DNA of 64,000 nucleotides from Cucumis sativus (taxonomy: Eukaryota > Streptophyta > Magnoliopsida > Cucurbitales > Cucurbitaceae), in contig NC_026661.2 of NCBI RefSeq assembly GCF_000004075.3, forward strand, positions 2,790,001 through 2,854,000. Reading direction: 5' to 3'. Position 1 is the stretch's first letter. Each line of letters begins with the position of its first letter. Below, piece by piece: positions 46,665 through 60,828 of the stretch. The notes under the pieces were generated by a model that saw only the letters and a list, made by a program, of their open reading frames with translations, was not told the DNA's origin and searched no databases. The translations under genes were made by a program, and so were the position numbers.

Positions 46665-49216
46665 TTATGTTGGTTTAATTTGTCATCTAAATTTGTAATA
46701 ATATGTGTACTATGTGTGTCGTAATTTTCTTTCTTAAAAAAAGAACTTGTTTAGATTATAATTTGATGTATGTAACTTTGATCTTTACGAGTGAAAATAA
46801 TATATATATTATGAGTGTTCGTGAGTTGAGTTGAATTTAAACACTTTTTATAACCAATTCAATTGTTCCAATAGTTCATTTTCTGGATCCAAATAACTCT
46901 TATTAAATAATAAATCGAACCCAATCTAATACTTTAATTTATTACTATTATTATTTCAATCCATGAATCTTTCAAGCCTCTGTTTTTCTTTTTTCTTTTT
47001 TTTGGTCAAATTTATCAAGAAATGTGTAACAAATTCTTATTTTTAAAAACTCAAACACTAAAAAGCTTACATTTTGAAAACTCGAGAATCAAATGAGTCT
47101 ATTCTTATATAAACTTAGAGACTAAAAAAATCAATTTTTTAAACTCAGAGACCAAACGTATATATTCATCAAAACCTCTGAACTAAAAATGTAACTTTTC
47201 CATTTATATGAATGTTAGAGTCAACTTACATATACTTTAACTAATCTTACCAGATGTGTATCTAATTCTGCGATATTTGGATATCAAGAAAATTCACGAG
47301 GTATTAAATTCTAGATAAGTTGTCACCATATATTAAGCTTCTAAACTTCTTAGGCAATTATCATAAATTTGAACAAAATCTAACGTAATCTTAAATTTAT
47401 TCAATTTTTTTTAAAACAAAAATTGTTTACAAACTTAGCTAGTTGTTTTAAGTCAAAATAAAATTTGATAACACATTTATTAAAAAACCTATACATTAAA
47501 ATTTCAAAAAACACCCATTTATACTATCCATTTCAAAGTTTGAGGGTATGGGTATGTGACAGAGTTAATAAAATAGAGTACTAACATCATATGAGTACTT
47601 TATAAATCCCTTCGAAAGTTAATATAGAGAGTGATGAAATGCACTATCCAGTTGTACTAAAATTAATTAAATACATAAATGAAAGAGCCTCAACCAAACT
47701 CTCTAATAATTTCATTTTAAAACATTTGTATACAAATTAAATGTAAATTAATTAGGATATGTATAAAATAAAGTGCACCATCCAACTTTATTAAATTTAG
47801 AAAAAGAAAAAAAGTAACATAAGTAAATGAAGTGCGCCATATTAATTAAACCCATTAATTGGAAAGGATTAACATAAGTAAGACGAAGTGCATTCTCCAT
47901 TAATCCAACTTAATATGCCCTAAATTATCCTCATCAAGTGGGGCTTATCCACCACTGCACCACATTCCTATGCCTATTTTCAAATTAATCAAAATATTTT
48001 ACAAAATATTATGATCTAGTATGATGATAGATTTTGATATTTATAAATATTTTGTAGTAAAACAATGTTTTTTTAAATTTATTTTAGATCAAAATATAAT
48101 TGGAAAATCCTATTGGAGGGAAGTGGTATAACATTGTGAAGACACTACCAAAATTTAATACATTAGTAGTACATCGATCTTCTAGATATTTTTCAAAACA
48201 CACAAGAGTGGTTAGGAAAAGTATGCCCAGTTGAATTGTTTAATGTAAGTAGAGATTGCATTCAATGTGTTCAACTCTTTATCTAGTGGAGATCAAAATC
48301 TACAATTTCTTACGTAAATACAAAAATAATTAGAAACATACGACTTATGAGCTAGCTCCATATTAAAGATATAGAATGCATATAAAAAGTGAAGTCTACA
48401 AAGACTCCAGTAGAAGAAGAGTTTCTTCCTCTATTCCTAAAGATCCCACATAAAAATGCACAGCCCCACTAAACACAAATAGTAACCTTTCCCTTTGATA
48501 AAGGTGGAGAGAGGAAGCTATCCAATCATTAAACGGACATCCCTTTGGTGAGATAACACAAAATCAAACTCCTTAAAGAAACAATTTCACACATAACTCT
48601 CAAACTAACACTTTCAGAGGTTGAATTGAGACTCTTATTATCACCTGACAAAGAATAGAACAAGAATATTATAGCCCACCCAACATAAAGGAAACCTTTC
48701 CATCATGTTCGCACGACCAAAGAAGACTTGCTAAGAACAAAACCTGACTCTCTTAATCATGGACAAAAATATTAAATACTGACTGGCAAATAAGAAAAAG
48801 GTCTAATAGAATCCTAGAGGAAAAATTCTTACAAGAGTAACCCTCTTAAGGATTATGACTCCAAACACTATCTCTCAAGTCTAAGATTAAAACCCTCAAA
48901 CTGAAAAGAAAAGGGATCACCTTCACCTTCATTGTTTCCTTGTTTAGTTACGTTTTCATAAACAGAATTCTACAGATGTAAAACTCTATACCCAATCAAT
49001 ATCCAACCATGTTTATTCTAAGACTGGTTTTTATTTGTCACAAAACCGTACAGATTTATTATTAAAAAAAGAAACATCTAAAATCACTTTAAAGTTATAT
49101 ATGAAGTACACTCTTACATTAAATAAGGATATGAATAAAATTTAAATCTTATCTTACATCAATCAAATATGAACAGGCATTTTAGTCTTAAGTATATCCT
49201 ATGACAACTCCCCTTC
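46665..49216. other. Gene-free spacer in the DUF26 array
   Basis: AT-rich DNA without a supported gene. It contains the second LINE fragment (about 48380-48900); nothing else stands out. Confidence 0.5.
48380..48900 (-). mobile_element. Second LINE 3'-end fragment, decayed
   Basis: Alignable with 14640-14990 in the same orientation: shared 'cc-ctttg-taaaggtgga', 'cccctttgg-gaga/caatcac', 'aatcaaactcct-aa' and 'aacttgctaa...aaaacctgactctc' passages in the same order. It is more eroded than the copy in PEX22, with no open frame left. Confidence 0.6.
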
Positions 49217-49224
49217 TATATAAA
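49217..49224 (+). promoter_or_regulatory. TATA box of DUF26 array copy 4
   Basis: TATATAAA in 'cccttctatataaattag', 64-71 bp before the ATG at 49288. Confidence 0.6.
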
Positions 49225-49287
49225 TTAGATACTCTAACAAGAAATGAATATCAACTCTCAAAATAAAATAATCTTTCATTTCAGACC

Positions 49288-50040
49288 ATGAGACAATCGA
49301 AACCATTTCTTCCAATTCTCCTCTTGATCTTTCTCTCAGCCTTAGGCAATATCATAACCACAGTCAATGCTTCGTATCTCTACCATACATGTTCAAGCTC
49401 AGACAACTACACAATGAACAGCCTCTATGCTTCCAACTTAAAACAAGCCGTTGACAGATTGACCAATAGCGCCCCACCGTCTGGCTTCGGCCTCAGCTCC
49501 ACTGGAGGCAAAGATTCACAAAACCAAGTCAATGGCTTGGCTCTATGTCGGGGCGACATCTCGCCCAATGATTGCAAAACCTGCGTCACGTCGGCAGGAC
49601 AGGATATCCAACAGCGATGCCCTTACAAGAAAGGGGCAGCCATATGGTATGATTCATGCCTTTTGAAATACTCCAATGCAAAATTCTTTGGGAAGAATCA
49701 AAATGGAGGGTTTAGGTTCTATTTAGTGAATGTTCGTGAGGCTGATGATCCGACATCGTTTAAGGAGCAAGTTAAGAACTTACTTAATGGGTTGTCTGAA
49801 ACGGCTAAAACATCAAGGAATTTGTATGCCATTGGAGACTTGGAGATTGGGAGCTCCAGGAAGTTGTATGGATTAGTTCAGTGTACAAGAGATCTTTGGA
49901 CTGCAGATTGCAAGAAATGTCTTGACGATGCTATTGCTGAGCTTCCGTATTGCTGTGCAAATGGAGCTAAAGTTGGTGGAAGAGTGGTTGGTGGGAGTTG
50001 TAACTTTAGATATGAAACTTACCCCTTCTTTACTGCCTAA
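49288..50040 (+). CDS. Cysteine-rich repeat secretory protein (two DUF26 domains), array copy 4, 250 aa
   Basis: Signal peptide at about residues 1-28 (FLPILLLIFLSALGNIITTV). DUF26-1 has CRGDISPNDCKTC, DUF26-2 has CTRDLWTADCKKC, and GGRVVGGSCNFRYE keeps the sugar-site Arg and Glu. This is the most divergent copy: CCANGAKV carries a small insertion, and the C terminus is YPFFTA where the other three end YPIVDAQK or YPIVDAQR. Single exon, secreted, no kinase part. It is the last copy of the array; no further DUF26 remains were seen downstream. Confidence 0.91.
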   Translation: MRQSKPFLPILLLIFLSALGNIITTVNASYLYHTCSSSDNYTMNSLYASNLKQAVDRLTNSAPPSGFGLSSTGGKDSQNQVNGLALCRGDISPNDCKTCVTSAGQDIQQRCPYKKGAAIWYDSCLLKYSNAKFFGKNQNGGFRFYLVNVREADDPTSFKEQVKNLLNGLSETAKTSRNLYAIGDLEIGSSRKLYGLVQCTRDLWTADCKKCLDDAIAELPYCCANGAKVGGRVVGGSCNFRYETYPFFTA

Positions 50041-52271
50041 AAAATCAAGAACTTAATTGTAGTTGAGTACTATGATTTCTGTCTTGAGTTAATAACTTCA
50101 TCACGAATGTTTATTTACAAAAATATATAAAAATCTATTATCTCGTCGATCTAAAAGCTTAAGCCGATGAGTTATGGTAAATTAATTGCGTAAATACTTC
50201 ATCACTCTACTCACGTTGTGGGTGAAAAATGAATATTAGAGAGAAAATGACAGGAGTTCAAACATGAATCTCCCTAGGCTGATATGACATTTCTACAAGA
50301 CCTTGCTTGTAATATGTATTTTGGAAGAAAGAAAAGTACCAGATAGGACATATTGTAGAATAAATAAATTATAAGTAAGATGATAAATTTGAGAGAGCAT
50401 GACAGGATATATGAGTTTACTTGATGTAGAATATATGTTTAGTTATCTACTATCATGGTAGGTTCTAATAAACTGTCTAGAAAAGTATTCGACATACTGG
50501 CTACTTCAAACAGAACTTAAGACCCGTTTAGATTCACTATTTTTAGTATTTATAGACAATGTTTTACACTTGTAAACTCTTATTTAAACAGAAGGAAAAG
50601 AAAAGAAAATAGACATTCACAACTTCATTAGGAATAATCTTAGTGGGCTTCAGCCCATAAAAAGTGGGCCTTAACTTAAGGCTTAGTCACAAAGGGTCCA
50701 ATATCAATTAGAACGGGTAGGACTTTTAGTACAACAATATTGAGCTAAATCTACATTTTTGTGAATTTTGTTATATCTAATAATCTATTACCTACCAATT
50801 CTTTTGCTATTTTAAGCCTTCTAGCTGTCTCTTTTAGATTTACTCTCCGATTCCCACATGACTCTCCTCAAATTCAACCGTCAAAAACTAATCAAAACAG
50901 TGGCCGTCGTCGGCTGCAGAAGGCCAGCCAGATGCAGGTGAACAGTTACTGATCCTCGTGCATGACATGAATTATAACACCGCAGCAGTTTAGAAATTCT
51001 AAACCTTAATTTAATGTTTACAGTTGGCAGAACACCACGCCACATACCCTCCAAATTTAACTCTTGTCCTTTTGTTCTTAGGGCATATACTCTATAATCT
51101 ATAAACCTTCAAAACTTCTTTGTTGTGGCCACTCTATTATCACGTGGTTAAGACAAACTTTTGAAGTTTGGACTTAATTTTATGGCCGCAGAAATTAATA
51201 ACAAAGTTGAGGAGGCCTCAACCGAATATCAGTGGCTTTTATCCATAGGTTTCAATCCGACCCACGATGCCATCATAATTAAAAGCTTGTGGCTTGAAGA
51301 CAAGTGAGCAAGTGAGGTTGTTGCTGCGAAAAAATCTGCAAAATTGAACATGGGACTCTGCTAAAATCTGTACTTTGTCTGTGTATAGAAGCTAAAAATA
51401 AAGCTTCGTTTTCCTCGGAGACACCACTGAAAATGGTTCAGTTCTCAGACATTTCAGAGAGACCACCCTTTGCTTTCACTCCCCCACAAATCAGATTCCC
51501 AACTGTACCACCAAATTAACCATTATGTCTGCTTAAAAATACTATTTCTAACCACTAAAATCATTTCAAACAGATTCTAAAATATCCATCTATCTTAATC
51601 CAATCTTTAGGAAAAGGTCATATGGGACACACCCATGTAATGGTTTTGCCTTTGCGATATGATATTCTAAAAGAAATTTTCAACAATAATATACAAACAA
51701 GACACTGATACACAACAATTCTAGTTTTGTTCTGAGTTTAATAATAAGTGGGGATCTGACTGGCTCAGTTTATCATGATAATAATGCATCATGTTCCAAG
51801 CGATTAATTGTAAACCAGTATTGTAGAAACTGGTGATAATTACAGATCGACTTCAAAACCAAAGTAAATGATCGACACACTTCCGACATTATAGGTTTCT
51901 TAAGCTGAGAATCTGATGAAAAAATTAGAGAAATTCAGTCAAATAAATTACAGCGATCAATGTCATTGGGAGAAGTGTAGACACTGTAGACGACAATGGT
52001 CAAAGATGAACTGTGAAATTGATACACTAAATAAAGAAAAGATAAAAAAAGAGAATCGCTGTTGATTCCTCTGCTTTTGTGCGAAATTTCAGTAAAATGG
52101 AACTGAAAATCAATCAAAAAGCAGCAAACACCTGAAAATAGGATCGACACATCGAATCTAACACAACTCACATTTCACCCTCATAATCTACAAACCCATC
52201 TAAGAATTCAAGACAGATTTTTTTTCTTTTCTGAAAGATATAAATGAGCTAAATCAATGAAAAAATGGATC
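50041..52271. other. Gene-free region after the DUF26 array
   Basis: Site-II-like motifs (gtgggctt, agcccat, gtgggcctt) cluster at 50640-50675 without a recognised gene behind them. The short open frame at 50761-50952 has no known domain. A 41-codon frame at 51182-51307 is listed separately. Otherwise I see nothing. Confidence 0.45.
51182..51307 (+). CDS. Possible small open reading frame, 41 aa
   Basis: ATG at 51182 to TGA at 51307 gives MAAEINNKVEEASTEYQWLL and then a 21-residue tail containing GFNPTHDA. The DNA is less AT-rich than its surroundings and the product is balanced and soluble-looking. I do not recognise it. It could be chance, a small peptide, or a relic of an exon; no promoter was identified. 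Confidence 0.25.
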   Translation: MAAEINNKVEEASTEYQWLLSIGFNPTHDAIIIKSLWLEDK

Positions 52272-52853
52272 TCAGAACTTCTTGTTGGTCTTACGAATCG
52301 AGGACTGCAGCTTAGCATGCATTGGTCCCGGACTCACCAGTGTCGTACTGGGCGGAGTTAACGGCGAAGCAGCTTGGGTTTCTGGAGGAGATGGAGATTG
52401 AGATGCCGGCGGCGGCGGCGGTAAGGGATTTTGGATGGTATCAGGTGGAGGTGGGGAAATCGGAATAGTGTCAGGCGGAGGTGGAGAAGTTGGAATAACG
52501 TCAGGTGGAGGTGGGGAAGCCGGAGTAGCGTCAGGTGGAGGTGGGGAAGCTGAAGTAGCGTCAGACGGAGGCGGAAAAGCAGGAATCGAATTTTGGGGTG
52601 GTGGGTTTGGATTAGAATACGATGGGTTGGGTGGGTTCTGTGGCTGATTGGAGGCGGAGATGGGGGAGGCGCCGGGAGTGGCGGAATTGGGGTTGGAAAA
52701 GACGGCCGGAGGAGAAAAACAGGAGTTGCCGGAGCACTTGTGGGATTTTTGGAGGCCGTGGCGCATAAATCCGAAGCCAAGAACTAGACCAAGAACCACC
52801 AAAACAGTTACAATGAAGATGAAGATCTTAGTTGCTTTACCCACGTAACACAT
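52272..52853 (-). CDS. Proline-rich protein with N-terminal membrane anchor, 193 aa
   Basis: An intronless minus-strand frame. Residues 7-29 form one hydrophobic segment ([20 protein letters not shown]), a signal anchor or uncleaved signal peptide. A short cysteine pair (CSGNSC) follows, then a proline/serine-rich outer part with extensin-like SPPPPD blocks repeated five times at a strict 10-residue spacing (DNA period 30 bp, 52441-52590) and a PPPPPA run. The C terminus is basic ([10 protein letters not shown]). Such proteins sit in the plasma membrane and cell wall, where prolines are hydroxylated and glycosylated; for this one the role is inference. Frames read on the plus strand over the repeats (VSGGGGE) are shadows. 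Start chosen as the only ATG before the hydrophobic segment. Confidence 0.75.
   Translation of the reverse strand: MCYVGKATKIFIFIVTVLVVLGLVLGFGFMRHGLQKSHKCSGNSCFSPPAVFSNPNSATPGASPISASNQPQNPPNPSYSNPNPPPQNSIPAFPPPSDATSASPPPPDATPASPPPPDVIPTSPPPPDTIPISPPPPDTIQNPLPPPPPASQSPSPPETQAASPLTPPSTTLVSPGPMHAKLQSSIRKTNKKF
52441..52590. repeat. Five in-frame 30-bp repeats inside the proline-rich gene
   Basis: 'gtcaggtggaggtgggga'-type units start at 52441, 52471, 52501, 52531 and 52561. Each encodes one SPPPPD block on the minus strand. The strict 30-bp period preserves frame, so copy number can vary without breaking the protein. Confidence 0.9.
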
Positions 52854-54013
52854 TTTTTATTTCCAGACTTCCAAATTTCAGATTCCAAAAAATAGACACA
52901 GTTCTTCGCTTCACAAGAAAAAGATTTGGGCTTTGTTTCTCTTTCGTCTTTTTCTCATGGCGGTTGGAGAAGACGAGCAAGATGAGAGAGATAGAGAGTA
53001 GGGAACTGGACTGGGCTACTCACTGAGTTGTAACTTGAAATGGGATCGGATCCACGTGAAGACCAATAAAACCGTCACCATTCTTTTACCCTTTTTACTT
53101 TTTTTGCTGAGTGAATGACAGGTAAGATTTTCACTTTTTACTGTCCTTACATCGATCAAGAGAGTGATAGTGGGTGAACGGAAGGTTGCTAAGGTTAAAA
53201 AAAGATTTAACTCTCTCTTAACTAGTGATAATAGCTCTTAAGCATGGTTTTTATGTAACCAAAGTGAAGTGAACTGGCTTAGATAAATAATAATAGCTCA
53301 AAGATTCAAATCTTCAAATTCCACATGACTGAAAAAGAAAGAGAAAAAATCTAATTTTTTACCTCAAGGGATTGGTGGGCAATGGCGGTCAGCAATACAC
53401 CATGCCCATGGGTTGAAGTGGGGCACTAATGACATATGGTAAAAGCCTGTAGGATTGGACTTCGAGAAAAATCCGTTCACTTTTGAGGTTAAAAAATAAA
53501 AATGAAAAGGGATTTTGTTTGTTATCACATACCTGTTGAATCGACATCAAGAATCGAGCCAACGAAGCATGTCTGCCAAGTCATCCCTCTTTGAGATAGG
53601 GGTTAACCAACTGTGGCTCTGAGAAATAGCTGAACTATGCATCACATTTCCCCTCTTTAAAAGAAGCCTACGCAGATTGAATGTTTGTAAATAATGTTGA
53701 AAACTAAACCATCATAATTTTAATTTGTCAATATTTTGAATTCTTCCAAACTGTCACTATTCACAAAAACCTTTCTGACTCGTGCAAGTCTCAGCAAGAA
53801 TACAACCAATAAAGCATCAAATGACCCATCTTCCTCATCTTTTACCAATCATGGACTTGGACATGAAGAAACTACAAGATATCTTCTTTCTTGAATTAGA
53901 GAAGAACGTGTATGGATTGTGTTTCACTAGCTCATTCGTTATCCTTACCTTATGTGTGAATTCATGTTCGCTCACTTCCTATCTGCTCTAATGCTCATAA
54001 ACAATAGAAGGAA
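52854..54013. other. Shared upstream region of the divergent proline-rich and beta-amylase genes
   Basis: About 1.2 kb between two divergently transcribed genes. A frame at 53782-53991 (+) lies just before the amylase start, but no splice that joins it to the amylase is evident. An ABRE/G-box-like 'tccacgtga' occurs at about 53051. Confidence 0.45.
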
Positions 54014-56824
<2,811 letters not shown>

Positions 56825-57302
56825 AATAAGAGATACACCAAACGTTACTATAGAATCCATGTTTAAGAAACAATGTTCCTGAGTTCCTCCTGCTATTGTA
56901 TAAAATCGATATGAAATGAAGTTAAATAATTACCGAAAATTACCACAGGAACAAATGCATCTCTATAAAATGGAAGTTCGTATATAAGAAATATCATATC
57001 TCTTGTTATTGAATAAATTTGATATGAAACAAAGTTATGCAGTAATAATTACCAAAAATCACCACAAGAACAAATTCCACCTTTAAAATGGTGAAACCTA
57101 TGTTTATCATGCTATTTCTCGATCCATGAGTTTTGACATTAATTTTGTTACCATTTGGCAATCTGCACATACTCGAAGATTCTTAGTTATCCTAATTTTG
57201 GTCCCTGGAGGGGTATTTAGAAGAGCAAAAACAATTGCCAATCTCTCACTATGCATCATATAAACACTGGACTAGTATCGGCTTGTACCCTTCCTCCTCG
57301 AG
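56825..57302. other. Spacer between beta-amylase and PPR pseudogene
   Basis: Two similar stretches (about 56900-56990 and 57000-57080: 'gatatgaaa-aaagtta', 'taattacc-aaaat-accaca-gaacaaat') form a short imperfect tandem duplication of about 110 bp in the 3' flank. No gene is seen. Confidence 0.55.
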
Positions 57303-58939
57303 TCACCAACTTATATCCTTTAGTTTGTCATATATATCTTTTGTCTGTTGGTGTGACTTGTCTCCAACAAAGAACATATAAACCTGGCTATCAAGCTCAA
57401 TTAAGCTGTAGCCCTCTGGTTTTTTCAATCCACGTTTCCTCATTGTAGCTCTCACCTTTTCCACAGCAGTCCATTGTTTGGTAGCAGCATAAATATTTGA
57501 AAGACAAATGTAGCTACTAGCCCTTGATGGATTTGTTCTGAAAATATTTTGAGCTGAAATTTCTGCCAACTCAACATTTCGATGAAGCCTGCAAGTAAAG
57601 GAATGCAGCCCATATATCAGCAGAAGGTTCCACCTCCATGTGCTTTACCAGTTCGTATGCTTCATTCAGTAGGCCTGCTTTGCCAACAAGATCCACCAAA
57701 CATAAGTAATGAGCAGATCTCGGTTTGATATTGTACTTAATGGTCATTTCATTGAAGAAAAAATTCCCTCATCAACCAAATCCGAATGGCTACATGCCGA
57801 TAGAGAACAGAAGTGAGAACACCCTCATCTGGACTAATGCCATTTGCCGCCATTTCATTGAAAATGGATACAGCCTCTTTTCCCCGCCCATGAATTCCAT
57901 AAGATGCAATCATAGCACTCCAAGCAACCACATTCTTCTGAGTCATCTCACAAAATACATGGCGAGAGCAAGATAATTCTCCACATTTACCATACATGTC
58001 TATAAGGGCAGTTCCTAAAAAGGAATATAAGAAAAGCCCTATTTTAGTTAAATACGAATGAACTGACTTCCCAAATTGCAAGGCTGTAATCTTTTCACAA
58101 GCACCAAGGACAGCCACGATAGTTATCTCATCTGAAGTTGCTGTGTCTTCAATTAGCATTTGACAGAAAAGTCTTAAACTTTCAAAAGCATCTCCACTAC
58201 GTTGGTAGCAGGAAATTATTGAATTCCACGATACAGTATCTTTAATTTTTAACTCCTCGAATAATTGCCTAGCAACTGCAATTTGAGTACATATCAATCA
58301 GTGAGTTCATCAAGAAGCCATCCAAAGTAAAATAGCAAAGTCGTCCCATCTGCTTTCTACCCAGACTTTCCCATTAGATAAAAAATCGTTAAAGCTTCCC
58401 TGGCGTTATTATTCCTCACGTAACCTGAAATCATAGTATTCCAAGAAGTTAAATCCCTCACAGGCATTTTATCAAACACCTTCCTTGCAACATCCACATT
58501 CCCAAATTTCAAATACACTGCTACAAGAGAATTGTTCACATAAATATCTGAGTCCCACCCACAAACCTCCACCCGACAATGAATTTCCATTCCCATTCCA
58601 CAAAGACCCAGATTACCACACGCCTTTAGTACAAAAGAGGATGTATAATTGTCAGCATTGAATCCAAATGCTAGCATTTTACGATACATAGCAAGGGCCT
58701 TATAAGCATTAGTACCTTCAGAAGCATAACCTCTAATTATAAAATTCCACAGGAAATAATTTTTCAAAGCAACCCCATTGAATATCACTTGGGCTTGTGC
58801 ATTGCGACCTCAAGCAATGTAAAATGCAGCAAGCTTGGAGCTGAGATAGGTATTGTTTTGAAGATTCCCACATGTGAGAATGTTTGTTTGTTTTATGAAG
58901 TATGAATGGTCTAAGAGTAGCTTTGGCAATGGCAATCAT
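57303..58939 (-). pseudogene. Broken PPR gene (PLS class with E/E+ domain)
   Basis: On the minus strand, pieces of one pentatricopeptide protein follow in order but in different frames. 58939 onward gives an N terminus. 58788-58357 gives typical repeats (VFDKMPVRDLTSWNTMISGY, VLKACGNLG). 58297-57749 gives more (LFEELKIKDTVSWNSIISCY, GTALIDMYGKCGEL, NVVAWSAMIASYG). 57569-57303 gives the E/E+ tail (YICLSNIYAATKQWTAVEKV, KKPEGYSLIEL). Frame breaks lie at about 58800, at about 58300-58350 where LIDMYSNC runs into a stop, near 57790 (VLTSV...), and near 57590. Between these breaks, codon-level similarity to functional PPRs is high, so the loss looks fairly recent. Intact members target mitochondria or plastids for RNA editing or processing. 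Sequencing error could also cause some breaks. Confidence 0.8.
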
Positions 58940-60344
58940 GGAAAGAACCTTTTACATTATGAACTATGAATTGATTATTGTATTTACAAAATGATTTTAA
59001 ATTTAAAAAGTCTCTTTGACATGTGTGTCTTTTTGTATGTAACTATTAACCAATAAGCTATGTTCACAATGGTTAAATATGTTGTTGTAAGAATCACTAG
59101 CACACCAAGTTGACTAGTAGAGAAGAAAGTTTGTCGAGGTGATATTTCGACGTTTAATTCATTGTGAGTGTTCGAAATATCGTGTATCATTTGCATTTAG
59201 AGTGGATTTTGCATTGGTGATGACAATTATATACCTACTTGACAAGTTAGAGGGATAGATGTTAGATATGTCGGCAAATATTCTTCTTTTGGATACTTGA
59301 CTCGACAAATCGTAAGGTCGATATATGTTTTTTTTCATCTTTCCAAATAAGTTCAAGTGAGTCTTCAAAATTTTACACATTTACCTATTAATGTCATATC
59401 TAAAATTTTCCCTCTTTTCTCTTGCTTTTTTTTCCCTATTTTTTATATAACAAAAGTGTAAGTATATTATTGTTTTTATAATTTTTTATTAAAAATTTAC
59501 CGTTAAAAGTTACCAAAGTGGTATATTATGGTAGATATACAGGGATAAAGAAAAATAGTTGAAAATAGAATATTTGACAAAATAGAGAAATCAAATATAA
59601 TAAAATTATGTCTTTAACGAGTTTTGTTCTAGGAAGTGTAATGAGTTTTTCAACTTTTCTATTTTCCAAAAAATTTTAAGATAAAAATGGGGAAATTGCC
59701 AAAAAAAATTAATTGATAGCAATTTTTAAAATAGGTATTAAGAAATTTGCAAAAGTGATAGGTTTGATAGATTATTTATAGTTTATCAATGATATAGCAA
59801 TATTTACTACATAATTTATCATAGACTCCTATCATTCATAGACAACTCGATATGGATAAAGTAATCGATTTTTTTGAAGATAGTGTATTTTTTAAATTAG
59901 TCCTTAAATGAAATTATAACGATTTAAGTGTCAGATTTCAACTGATATTTCTTCTATTTTTTGAATTTAAAAATCAAAATTAGATATCATTTGTAGATAT
60001 GATATTTGTTTTGATTTAGTTTGATTCCAAATGTATATATATAATAAATCTTTAATATATTTGTTAGGTATATGTTTTATTTAAAAGATTTGTACCATGA
60101 GCTAGGATCAATTAATCTTATTGGCAAATAAACTGCATGAGGTTATTGATATTCCTAAAATACCCTCTAATACAAATTTTAAGTGTCTAAAAATGAATAT
60201 ACAACAACTAAATAATCTTATTTTTCGACTTTAAAAGCCTCTACCATAAACTTATTTAAAATATTCATACGTATAACTATTTTTTTATACAGAGATAAGT
60301 TAAAAAAATAAAAAACTTGTTAAACAAACCATAAAAATAAAAAT
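58940..60344. other. Gene-free region
   Basis: AT-rich, no gene supported. A decayed copy of the dispersed MITE lies at about 59690-59850 ('attgatagcaatttttaaaa', 'tatcattcatagac'). Confidence 0.5.
59690..59850. mobile_element. Partial copy of the dispersed AT-rich MITE family
   Basis: Matches the start and middle of the element at 40819-41068; the far end is missing or too eroded. Confidence 0.4.
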
Positions 60345-60417
60345 GGAGATGCGGGGTATCGATCCCCGTACCTCTCACATGCTAAGCGAGCACTCTACCA
60401 TCAGAGCTACATCCCCA
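60345..60417 (-). tRNA. tRNA-Ala (AGC), variant copy
   Basis: 73 nt on the minus strand, GGGGATGTAGCTC at the start and CATCTCCA at the end. The anticodon loop is TTAGCAT with anticodon AGC. Compared with the copy at 60508 it differs at three sites: one in the D loop side, one in the D stem, and one in the anticodon stem that leaves a G-U pair. A T-run terminator (TTTTT) follows directly. It may be weaker or decaying, but the cloverleaf still folds. Confidence 0.85.
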
Positions 60418-60507
60418 TTTGGATAATGGAAAACCTATCTTTTAATCTTACTTTAAATTCAAATTACAAAATTTCGTATAATACTTTTAAAATGAAAAAA
60501 GAAATAA

Positions 60508-60580
60508 TGGAGATGCGGGGTATCGATCCCCGTACCTCTCGCATGCTAAGCGAGCGCTCTACCATCTGAGCTACATCCCC
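60508..60580 (-). tRNA. tRNA-Ala (AGC)
   Basis: 73 nt on the minus strand with a regular cloverleaf: acceptor GGGGATG/CATCTCC plus A73, D arm GCTCAGATGGTAGAGC, anticodon stem CTCGC/GCGAG with anticodon AGC, T arm with GGATCGATACC (internal B box GGTTCGA-like variant). A T-run lies downstream on the minus strand. It is 163 bp from the related copy at 60345, so the two arose by tandem duplication. Confidence 0.95.
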
Positions 60581-60731
60581 GCTATGGATACGGAATCCTA
60601 ATTTACATAAATAAATACATGCAAATATTTACGTTACATTTTTGGTTGCCACGTATTCTTTTTCCTTTTAGGAATTAAAGACGTCCAGCCAATAGGAAAC
60701 ACCCACGTCAGAATACTCTCCAATGGGTCAA

Positions 60732-60755
60732 AAACCCTACTCCAATACTATAAAT
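60732..60755 (+). promoter_or_regulatory. Telobox and TATA box of the GeBP-like gene
   Basis: AAACCCTA (telobox, 60732-60739) is followed by TATAAAT (60749-60755), 74-80 bp before the ATG at 60829. Teloboxes are common in promoters of genes active in dividing cells. Confidence 0.6.
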
Positions 60756-60828
60756 TAAAATTCTCTCGCTGGCTCTTCCCAAAAACCAAACCTACCTTTT
60801 CCTTTTTCCTTTCTTCAATTCGATTCCT

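Noticed and set aside
52358-52848. Gly-rich plus-strand and Leu/His/Pro-rich minus-strand frames
   Set aside because: Shadows of the proline-rich repeats; only the frame with the membrane anchor makes a sensible protein.
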